From the NCBI GenBank assembly GCA_963693285.1, contig OY848917.1, positions 18,581,745 through 18,645,744 of the forward strand: a stretch of 64,000 nucleotides of DNA, given 5' to 3'. This document shows positions 51,501 through 61,906 of this stretch, piece after piece. The notes beneath the pieces were generated by a model. It had not been told where the DNA came from and did no database searches. It was given only the letters and a program-made list of their open reading frames with translations. The stretch comes from Xestospongia muta (lineage: Eukaryota; Porifera; Demospongiae; Haplosclerida; Petrosiidae). Every line of letters begins with the position of its first letter. Position 1 is the stretch's first letter. The translations under genes and the position numbers were made by a program.

Positions 51501-54500
51501 GCCTCTCCCAATAATTATAGACCTCATAGGCATGTTCACACAGGTTATATAGTAAACAAACACTATGTTCACAATACAAATTGATATCATCCACCTTCAA
51601 TGCATTTTATCTGAATATACATTGAAATTTCATTCAGTGAAACTAGGTTTCAAGATTGTCTATGCCCATTGTGTTTGTATACAGACATGTTACTATCATT
51701 ACTATGACTATTATATATCTAAATTAAATGATATACTTACAACTGTTAGCAACATATCCAAGTTGATTACAAACAGTTGATGCAAAATTGGGATTTACAT
51801 AACGATTGCTACATATAGACGTCCATTGTCCTTTAAAACATATTTCAAGTCTTCCTTCTTTACTTGAGTTTCCACCAACTAATCTAACTTCATAATCAAC
51901 TGAACAACTGTTATTAAAACCTAAACAAGTATATAGTAAGATCAAGTACTATATGGATGGGAACAGATAAATAAGATAAATACAATTTGTAAAGAGTGGG
52001 ATATGATAAGTAATGATAACAATGTTGTTATAGATGATAAAACGTTGTAGTTTTAATATAAGTGCAATTATGAGATCTTGAATACAAATAATAACTCAAA
52101 CATTACATCAAAGGAGTATTCCAGCTCTGCATAAGCACAAACAAAACCAGCAATATATATAAAAGGATGGATGATTAATGAACAATTTTTATTTGTAAAA
52201 GTGGAATTGCTAATTGACACTAATGAGATTAAAACGATGTTTCTAACATCATCCATCTTTACATAATATCAAACTGACAATAATGAATTGTAAATGTGGA
52301 ATGTTTGTTTGACTTTTCAAAATATTTATGAATATTAATTATTGTCTTTTGTGGTTATGCATTATTATCATTGTGGTTCGTTAGCAGGTCGTATTTTTGT
52401 TATCAAAAAAATGGAATTTTTATAGCGCAAAAATGTCCTAGATTTAATTTTAAAAATATTTCAAAATATCATGTAAGGATGACAATGTCAAAAAGGAAAG
52501 AAACAAGGCAGAGACGATTTTATTTAATATAACAAATAGCTTTATCTAATAACTACTTGTGAACATGTAATAGTGTTTGCCATTTCGCTACAGAAATCAC
52601 TAAGTGAATGACTTCAAGTTATGAGAATGCTATGTAGCCTGTTACCAAACAGGTTGAACTAGATCTTATTCTATTGTACAACCACTGTTAAAGTTATGTT
52701 TAATGTTTGTGTTAGTATGGGAAAAGACGGAACAATAGACTAGTCAACTACTTACTGGTTTTCTGTTTTAGAAATTTTTACAACAAAGTTAGATGTCTCA
52801 GTAGTTGGAAAAAGACTCAATAACGGTAAGAAGGTGCTCAAATAAGCTAAATAACTCTATTTATAAAGAATACATTGAATGTGATGGCCACTTTTTCTAG
52901 GAGCATCCCTACATATTGAGCACTTCTATGCTCAATGATATGAAGTCTATATAGTAGATGCAGAGAACAGGCAAGTTAGAGATAAACCTATACAAAGTCA
53001 TTTATAAAACTTGCCTTTAGAAGTGGTTAGCAAGATAAGCTATGTAAGCTGTTGCAGGAAAAACAGTTACACATCAGCATATGATGATACTCATAATTAG
53101 TTTTTAAAAAAACTAAGACATTTGTATGACTTGTGACAACTGCTGTGTCAAACATGGTTATAGCCAATAATCTCTGAAAATATTGAGCTAGTTTTGGTTT
53201 CAATTGCTATCATAGCAGATGATACCATTTTACTTCTGGAATGCTCTCTCTCTGTGTGGACTGTGTCCATGGCCCTTTAATCTCATTGATGGCCATAGGA
53301 AACAATATAAAGTTGACATAGTAAAACTTATAAATGGCCATCATACACTCCAAAGGATAGTCTAGCAATTGCAAGCTAGCCCTTCCTCCTCTTTGATAAA
53401 GCTATCAATAAGGAAGAGTTTTGATATGTATATTAAAAAGGAGGAGGGAGTAGCTCATTAGACTATCTCAAACAGAAAAATGACTTAGCATTGACAGGTA
53501 ACAGCAGGTAGGAGCATATAGTGAGAAAAAACAAGAAGGGAGAAGGAGCGTGAATTTCATATACGATTGATTAAAATAGCAGCAAGGTCTTAGAAGTTTG
53601 TGTTATTATATTTAGATTGACAACTCATGAATATTAAAGTCTTGACTTAGCATCTTAATCAATCACATGGGAGTTAAATGCTCCTTCCTTCTTTCTTATA
53701 ATGGCTCCAACAGTTGGCAAAACAGACTATTTATTTCACTAAAGGCGAGCCTTATATTTTGCCTTGGATAAACGGTATCTTACAAAGCGATATAGAATGT
53801 AAGTGTAAATTTGAAGTCATAATTACTCCTACAAATTTTAGAAAGGCATTGAATAATAGGACTTTCAAAATGTACATAAAATTGCTATACAATTATATAA
53901 AGTGAATGACTGATCATGCATGTTAGATACAAATTGAAAACAATGGCTACAATTAATTTAAAACTAAACCTGAACAGTTGAGCATGACTGTATCCCGTAT
54001 AGGGTTACAATAACTTGGGTTCGTTTTGTAAAATGGAGAGTAACTAATGCAGTTAAATAGTGAGCTATAATTTATGTTACAGGATGAATATGGTCCAAAT
54101 CCAAATTTAGTCCATGGTCCTCCATTAAAACGATAGAAAGGATCTAAGTTAAAGTAAAAAATTTAAAATCATATTTTGCTATACTATCTGTATTTATTTA
54201 CAAGTGAGACGATTATTACTTTATTTTCTTACATGGATTATTATATCCAAGTTGTTTGCAAGCAACTATTGCTTCATTACATCCCCAGCTAAAGTCACAT
54301 ACTGCTGTCCAATGTCCAGTTGAGTCACATATCTGTAACATACCACTGTCTCCTGTACTGTTAGTGGTAATGTTGTAAAGACGAATTTGTTGATATTTGC
54401 AGCCACCTATAATTATTTAGTTTGTTTAATTTGTTAGTAGTTTATTCCATGGAAAATGTAAAAAACTCACTAGTATCAAGATTGCAGTGAAGATTCAGAG

Positions 54501-55050
54501 AATCTCTGGCTATATTACAAGCACCTGTGGGCAAACCAGAGGTAGTGAGGCAAGAAAGAACATTTGACTTGCTACGACTACAGTAGTTTTTAGCTAAGTA
54601 TCCAAAAGCACCACCACTAGGTCCATTATTGATACTAGTTATTGGATCTGTTAGCAGAAATATATTCATTCAAACATCATATATTTTAAACATAATTGTA
54701 CTCACCTGGATTATTGTATCCTAACTGTTTGCAAGCTACAATAGAGTGAGACTGTGTCCATCTATAGTCACACACAGCTAACCATTTACCAGACTTACAT
54801 ATCTGAAGCATGCCATTATCTGGTACTGAACCAGTGCCATTGTAAAGGCGAATGTTACCGTTTGTACAGGCACTAGCTGAATACAATAATAATATAATTC
54901 AACTATGAAAACTCAATCAATAATATAAATATTTTATCATACACATAAAACATATATATTACATAATCTATACGTATATAATTTATACATACCTAAGTTA
55001 TGCAAAGCAACGAACAAGATCAAAGCAAAGAAGACACGAGGAACAACCAT
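48552..55050 (-). CDS. Type I membrane receptor with five SRCR domains, 13 exons, 710 aa
   Basis: Exons (minus): 54993-55050, 54706-54876, 54471-54647, 54233-54406, 53970-54143, 51741-51920, 51045-51215, 50648-50818, 50432-50599, 49419-49580, 49202-49372, 48860-49034, 48552-48732; 2133 nt, in frame. A signal peptide (MVVPRVFFALILFVALHNLG) precedes SRCR domains at about 20-135, 136-251, 252-368, 369-481 and 482-592. Each has the half-motifs VRLVxG...GRLEVC...VCxQLGY and a Cys-containing second half. A Ser/Thr/Pro-rich stalk, an unusually long hydrophobic span (~629-657) and a basic-then-acidic cytoplasmic tail of ~50 residues follow, without an evident ITAM. Each domain is split over two exons, and all introns up to the TM exon are phase 1. 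SRCR receptors bind microbes or self ligands; sponges have many. The specific ligand is unknown. Confidence 0.93.
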
Positions 55051-55949
55051 TTTCAACAGTTTCACGTGACGTCATATAATTACTGAACACTGAGCAAAAT
55101 TCTTTTGAGCCTTCAGATGTTCATTAGAAGAAAGAAAGGATGTAAAATACTAATCCAACTAACCTCCTGTAAATGGCTGAACGTAAACTATTGCCAAATT
55201 CTATTAAAGCAATAATTTTGACTCAGTTACACACATACATATATTTATATAATTATAAGCATTCAATATCAGAATACTTTGGAAGTTGGACTTGATCATC
55301 ACTTGGAATGTAAGATTTGATGAAGCCTCGGGTTTCCAATCTGTCAGTAACTTGGAGCATTCTTCAATGACTTTGTGCAAACAAGCTCTCATATATATTT
55401 ATGATTGAATTAATTTCAGGCACCACATACCTTCAGACACATCTGTACAAAATATAAGGCTTTTGGAATTTCTTTCTTGGAAAGACTTTATAATCCTGTC
55501 CATTTGTTACTTATTTACCAAGTCTGAAGTACAAAAAAACTTAGGCTACACTGCCCTCTTTAATTGTAAATAACATTTTGATTAGTATGTTAATTATTTT
55601 GGTTAGAGATCGCAAGGTTTAATTCAGAAAAGGCTTGATTTACCATGTGTGTAGATATGTATGAGTTATGAATGATGAAAGGAAGTGTCTTGTGTTGTGT
55701 CTAGTGATGATGACATCTTGAATTGCCTACATGGTATAGATCAGTATTCATTAGAAAAAAAGAGAGAGTCCTTTATCAAACTACTAGAAAGCTTTGGAGT
55801 AATAGTTCTACTATATAGTTGTTCCTCTTTGTTGTCAGAATGAAACTGAGCAGGGCTACATGATCAAATGAATTTTATCCCTTAGACTTGGCTAACAAAA
55901 ATTTCAATAGCGACAGAGTAAGATTCCTCTAACAATTTACCATATCTTC

Positions 55950-56210
55950 ATTGTGTTAACAAAATATTTACATGCTGGCCCAAATTCAGTGATTCCACCC
56001 CACCATTCAATTCCAATACGATCCAGAAGGAGTCTAATCTTAGAAATTGCTTCCATTTACAATCGACATATCTTATACATTAAAAAGTTAGATGTACAAC
56101 AACAGGCTGAATTCTTTGATTATGGCCTCTTTGCAATTGAGATTTGTCAAAGTACAGAGAGGATGCTATTTAGAAAAATAGTAGATGCCAAAGAACTATC
56201 CAAATCATGA
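55950..56210 (+). pseudogene. Ulp1-like protease remnant
   Basis: An 85-codon frame contains ILEIASIYNR and later DVQQQAEFFDYGLFAIEICQ. This recalls the I-A-x-(I/L)-Y ... Q-Q-x-x-x-x-D-C-G-x-F-A-I end of Ulp1-type cysteine proteases carried by several DNA transposons. The catalytic Cys position reads Tyr (DYG), so it would be inactive. The similarity is weak. Confidence 0.35.
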
Positions 56211-57253
56211 AAAATCAAATTTATATCAAAATACATTAAGAAACACTTACAAAAAATAATAATTTTTTAATGATCAAGAAACAATGAACACAGTAAACAT
56301 CAAGATAAGAATATTAATACTTAACTCTGATTTTCAACAAGATTTTTTAAAATCCTAGAACCATGACCTTTGACCTGTCCTGTGTAACAAAAAAGACCAA
56401 AAATTTGGTGAGTAAGTAGCAAGGAACAGGATGATAAGTCTTGCCAAGAAATAATTATTAGAGAACCTTACATTTTTGTACAGATGCATCTGAACATATG
56501 TTGTGTCCGAAATTAATTCAAACGCTTATTTACCTCAAAGAAACTGTCATCTACTTTTTTAATGACAGCCATTAAGAACTTGTTGAAAATGATCACACCT
56601 GGCCCTACAGCTCTAAATTTGAATGTATCTAATCAGATAAGTTACCAGTTTTATTTAAGTAGGTCATAGATGTTACTAATATCTAACACTTTTGTCACAG
56701 TCACTCAAACAAGCAATGATAGAAACAAACAGTACTTATTTAGTCAAATGGCACACTTTTGTGTATATAGTATGCACTTATTGCATATGAGGAGGACTGC
56801 TATACAACTCGTAATTCATATATAGTGGCTGCTGTATCATTTTGCAGAACCTGTAGTGTCTAGGAATGATGTAACTGTCTCTGTAAAAGGATGTTCATTC
56901 GCCATGCTTCTATCAAGATTAAAAAAAGAGTATTAAACAACTAAATAAAATAAAGCTAAATATAACATTAAAACAGTTTAATAATTTAAGATACTTTGTA
57001 AAAATAATGAAGACAAAATTAGTCAAAACAAGACTTTCATATATGTTTTATATATATATATATATAATTATATTTAACATATTTGCAATAACATAAACTC
57101 TTAGATGGTTTGTACAAAATACAAAGTCCTTGAAAAATGCTCCGAGTTACTGAGAGTGGAAAATGATACACTTCAAACCTTACATTCCATGGCCAAGAAA
57201 ACATGAAAGCCCAATCTCAAAAGTGTTCTGATATGAATACTACTACGTATATA

Positions 57254-57368
<115 letters not shown>

Positions 57369-59960
57369 GTATATATATTTAAACCACAACAATCAATGTT
57401 TTTGTAAGTAACTGTATCAAAATTGTTGCTTTAATTGAATTTGGCAATAGTTTATGCTCTACCATTGACAGGAGGTTAGTTGAATGAAACTCTTTCCTTC
57501 TTGCAGGGTACCAGACAGTCCTAAGATTATTTTGGCCCACACTGTAATAATGTCAACTCCTAACTTGTCAATGTGTCAAAATGTTACTAAGTGCATACTT
57601 AGTTCATTTGCTTATGATTAAGTATAGGTTTTACACTGAGGTTGAGGTACATACATGATTTATACATCGATGGCTGTAGCTAATGAGAACAAGGTATATA
57701 ACTGAGTTGTACCATATTGACCAATCAGATTGCTTTATTTCAATTGTTGTATTAGATATGTAGCTTCTGCTGCTTTGGATACATGTGTGTCAAGATCTGT
57801 TTATTAGGTTTAGCTAACAAAGGAACATTTTATCATTTTACTTGCAATAGAAGAAATGGACTTTCTTATTTGCACTTTTGTTTACAATACACAACAAGAC
57901 TACTCCGCTAGAGTGAAACACCTTTGTTAGCTCCACCTCCTATTTTGGTGTTCAGTCTAACATCATACTAATTAGCCAACTTGGCTTGGTAACAATAGTT
58001 GTTACTTCTAAACAGAGGATTATACTCCAAAATCAACAATAGTGTTTATACTCATGGAAAACTTTTACTTAGTATTAGATTCAATCAACAGGAAAATTGA
58101 CCACTGAAATAACCTTCTGTGACTAGTCCCTTTGATTAGAAGATCTCACAAGACTCCTAGTGAATTCACTCAGCATTCATTAAGTCATTATTGTGTTTCA
58201 AATACAAACAGTCTTGAGTTGCGTAATTTTGATATTGCTGACCTATTTATTAATAACCTAAATTTCTCATTCTTTGTTATAATAAATTTACATAAGGTAG
58301 GAGTTTCAGTGAAATTAATTGCTATAGCTTTGGAAATCATAGCCTCAGAAAAGAGTGTATGAGAACTTATACACCTCCCGGAGAGGTGTACAAGTTATCT
58401 ATTGGCTTACAAATGGAGAAATATGATTGGCTAATTAAGGCATAGTATGGTACAAGATAAACTCTAGTCTTGACTGGCCAGATTTGGTTTCCCAACCAAA
58501 TAAGTACAAGAATTAGGTCAACATACTCCAATGTTTTAGGAAAAGTATAGCTACTATGATAAATTGCAGCCTTGACCTGCCAAAGTTGATTCCTCAGCTA
58601 AAGTTCTAGATAATTCTGTCTACTGCCATAATGAACTCAATGTTGAACTTACCATGTGCCTTTCCAATTTACCACTTTTCATATGTATACTTGTCAAAAT
58701 AAGGTCCCTTACAGCAACAACAGTACCATCAAAATAAACGTTAGATGTTTTTTCAGTTTCTCACCATTATTGTAGTAGACTAATTACCAAAGTGTGAGAA
58801 AATAACACAAGTGTACTTCCATGACTTAGTCAGCTTCAAAAATGTCTACTTATAGAATTTAGTAAAGAAATACAATAATATTAGATAGTCTAACTTCTGT
58901 TATTCATTTAACAAAAATGCCAAATCTGTAATTAAAGTAACCAAAATAATTAAAGTGACCACATTGTTTCACAATATCATTGTAAAATGACTTGTGTACT
59001 CACTGACTGATGGATTTGTTAGTATATTCATTAGCCTATCCAATAGCTAATTATATTTATTGTACCATAGATTTAGTCTTTTCACTGAATTGATAGTCTA
59101 CTAATAATAGAAGTACATTTTATGCTTGTGTCTCCTTAAGAGCTTTTCTCTGAAATAAACTTTCCTCTTGTATCCATAATTTAAATGGAGATTTGTCAAA
59201 TTTTTAGAAAGTGTGGATCACTTTGATAATACTGTCATAAGAGTGAAAGGTATCCAAAAGCCTCAAAAATAACTCTAGAGCAAGTAATATATAGTTAAAA
59301 ATCAATTTACAAAGTCAAACCAACAAAGTAAATTAGACTCCAGAATTTATCCCATTTGGAAGCATCTCAAGTGTTTAAATAATACAATTCTTATAAATCA
59401 TTATTTATCTAATATAATACTTCTTATGTTTCTGTGAAAGGTCATGTACACTCTTAAAATTTATAGGGTCATTATCTGAATTTTATATAAGTCTAATGTA
59501 CACTGCAAGATTGCAATCTGTAATCTGTAATGTGTAAGTGAATGAAGTTTAAATATTCATAATACAGTCTATATAATATAAACTAGAATTGTCAATATAC
59601 CTACTCAAACAAATTTAGATTTTGTCAAATATAAATGCTTGCCAATTTGTTTCATCTGGCATGTCCAGTTTGCCAGATAGTTCTAAAATTATTCTGACCT
59701 GTAATGTATCTATATTTACTTGTATGTCCACTTGTTTTTGATAATTAATATGAATATATCAACTTTCGTAATGCCCATTCCAATAATGTTAACTTCTAAA
59801 TTGTCATTTGTTAAAATGTACTAAGTGAATATTTAGTACATTATAAATTAAGATAAATTGTAGTCTTGACTGGCCAGACTTGGTTTCACAACCATGTAAG
59901 TACAAGAATTAGGTCAGCAAACTCCAATGTTCTAAGAAAACCAAGGTCTGGCTACAATAG

Positions 59961-59963
<3 letters not shown>

Positions 59964-60030
<67 letters not shown>

Positions 60031-60058
60031 TGTATCTATGTATGTATGTATGTATGTC
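59964..60058. repeat. Compound (AT)n and (TATG)n microsatellite
   Basis: A perfect AT run of about 36 bp passes into about 13 TATG units, with one tatc unit at about 60034. Confidence 0.95.
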
Positions 60059-60199
60059 TTAATATGTACATTGTATAGTCACCACAACATGCACAAAATT
60101 AGTTTCTATTCCCTCTACTGTCTATAAGAACCCTTACTAATACATGTAGCTACATATTTGTCATAAATTATTTAATCTCAGTAACATTGATTCCATAAA

Positions 60200-60302
60200 A
60201 GGTCAAAGGTTATAGGAAAACAACACTTAGTTAGAGGGTATGAGAGAACAAAAAATGGCAAAGTTAAAGGTCTAAGGTCAAAGGTCAAAAGGTCAAAGGT
60301 TA
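60200..60302 (+). promoter_or_regulatory. Cluster of AGGTCA direct repeats (DR1/DR2), possible nuclear-receptor site
   Basis: AGGTCA-A-AGGTTA occurs at 60200-60212. At 60275-60302 stand four half-sites: AGGTCA (60275), AGGTCA (60282, spacing 1), AGGTCA (60290, spacing 2) and AGGTTA (60297, spacing 1). DR1 elements are the classic sites for RXR and HNF4 receptors, both present in sponges. The cluster is 260-360 bp upstream of the next start codon. It is part of a longer decaying aggttaa-type repeat, so it could be a plain minisatellite. Confidence 0.4.
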
Positions 60303-60564
60303 AAAGTTAAAGGTTAAAGGTTAGAGAATGTAGAATCAAAGGATATAAGTCTGAAGCCAGAAGTCAGAGGGTCAGAGTTTCTTAGAGGTTGAAGAATCAA
60401 AGAAGGTCATAAGTCAGAAGTCAGACGTCAGATGGCCAGTGTTCCTCATTACATATTCTTACAGTGACTTACAGTGTCTATTACAGTGTATTACAGTGTT
60501 TTACATCATCTTACTGTGTTATGTATAAAACAACATCACAGTCTTTACACAATAGCAACTTACA

Positions 60565-61341
60565 ATGTCTGAAGAAACAGATACAATTAGTTCATTTGCT
60601 GCTGCTCCATTACCTGTTTGCAAACTAACTTTTTATGACCTTAACAAAGAATATTACAATAGATTGTATAACTGTTTTAAAAAAATTCAATTGTTTACAA
60701 ATTTAAGAAAATGGTATAAAATCTTTCTGCTACTTGTTATTTTGTTCTTTCTTCAATTCCAGATCAATCAACTCAATGAAAAAACAAATGATTTTTTTGA
60801 TTTCAAATTTCAAACTGTTACTAAGGATCAACACGAGTTAGAATTGCAATGTCAAGTAAATGAACTACAAGAAAAAAATAAAGAGTTTGGACTTATAGTT
60901 CAAGTTACTAGAAAACAACATGATGAATTACAGCAACAAGTTAAGAAGCTTCAAGATTTAATTGTTACAAGAAAACAACATGATAAATTTCAGGAACAAG
61001 TGAAGGAGCTTCAAGATCAAATCAAAAATCAACAAGATTTCTCATATTTCCCTATCATTCTTAGTAAAGAATGTTACAGAATGAGCTTTAGACAGGGAGA
61101 CATATCTTATATGGAAGGAAGAAAAAAAATAGAATGTAATATTCCTACAACCATCAAATTTAAAAAATTTTGTAATGATTTACCTTTCACAAGTATTTTT
61201 CATTTAATTGAATATCATGATTATGACACAAAAAAAGTATATGTTTGTCAATCATTACTTAACAAACATTATGAAACTTGTCATTCAAATATGTGGATTC
61301 ACCTAAATGAATCATTAAAGAAAAATCTAAACTTACATTGA
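60565..61341 (+). CDS. Single-pass membrane protein with coiled coil, 258 aa, unknown family
   Basis: Intronless. An N-terminal cytosolic ~50 residues is followed by a transmembrane helix at about 52-65 (YKIFLLLVILFFLQF), so a type II topology is likely. A heptad-rich coiled coil spans ~66-155 and contains an internal duplication (VTRKQHDELQQQVKKLQ then VTRKQHDKFQEQVKELQ). A C-terminal domain of ~100 residues carries several cysteines (KECYRMSF, KIECNIP, KKFCNDL, YVCQSLL, YETCHSN) that could form disulfides outside the cell. The ATG at 60565 is the first in frame. I do not recognise the family. The organisation (TM, coiled-coil stalk, Cys-rich head) resembles surface trimeric receptors or tethering proteins, but no lectin or TNF motif is visible. 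Confidence 0.72.
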   Translation: MSEETDTISSFAAAPLPVCKLTFYDLNKEYYNRLYNCFKKIQLFTNLRKWYKIFLLLVILFFLQFQINQLNEKTNDFFDFKFQTVTKDQHELELQCQVNELQEKNKEFGLIVQVTRKQHDELQQQVKKLQDLIVTRKQHDKFQEQVKELQDQIKNQQDFSYFPIILSKECYRMSFRQGDISYMEGRKKIECNIPTTIKFKKFCNDLPFTSIFHLIEYHDYDTKKVYVCQSLLNKHYETCHSNMWIHLNESLKKNLNLH

Positions 61342-61906
61342 TATTTGTTTGTTTTTTATTTTTAAAAATAACAAAATATAAAATATTGTGAATGAATACT
61401 TGTTAGGATATGAATTGTTTCTTAGAATCAATGTGTTCACAACAAAAAAATAAAAAAAAGAATGCTTGTTAATGTGAATTGTCTCTTTGATATAATGAAT
61501 TAACAACTTAATTTATTAAAAATGAATACTTGTACAATAACAATCTTGTTCAACCTAACTATTTCTCTTTTGGATCAGCTAACTCCACATTTACACATTT
61601 AAGGATAGCCATTAGACGGAGGTTATCCAAAAATGTAACCCTTTGTATTCGCTTACGTGTTAGTAAGTACTTAGTACCGCACGTGATCCACCACATTGAG
61701 GCACTAAAGACGCTAAGTATCTGTCAAGAAGCTAAAGGACATGAGGAAGAGGGTCTTGTGCCTCAGATTTGTATTTATTATTATTATATGCAATGAGAGG
61801 ATATAACAACACTAATCAGAGGTAAGAAAGAAATATTATACACTTTAAAATCATTTTGTTTCTTTGATTTTACAAAAATGACATATATAATTCACTGGTA
61901 TAGTAG
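61342..61906. other. Intergenic, AT-rich; nothing firmly recognised
   Basis: This contains the 3' end of the coiled-coil gene and a stretch at 61560-61790 with more balanced composition and an 88-codon plus-strand frame. That frame shows no known motif and could be a transposon edge. Confidence 0.45.
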
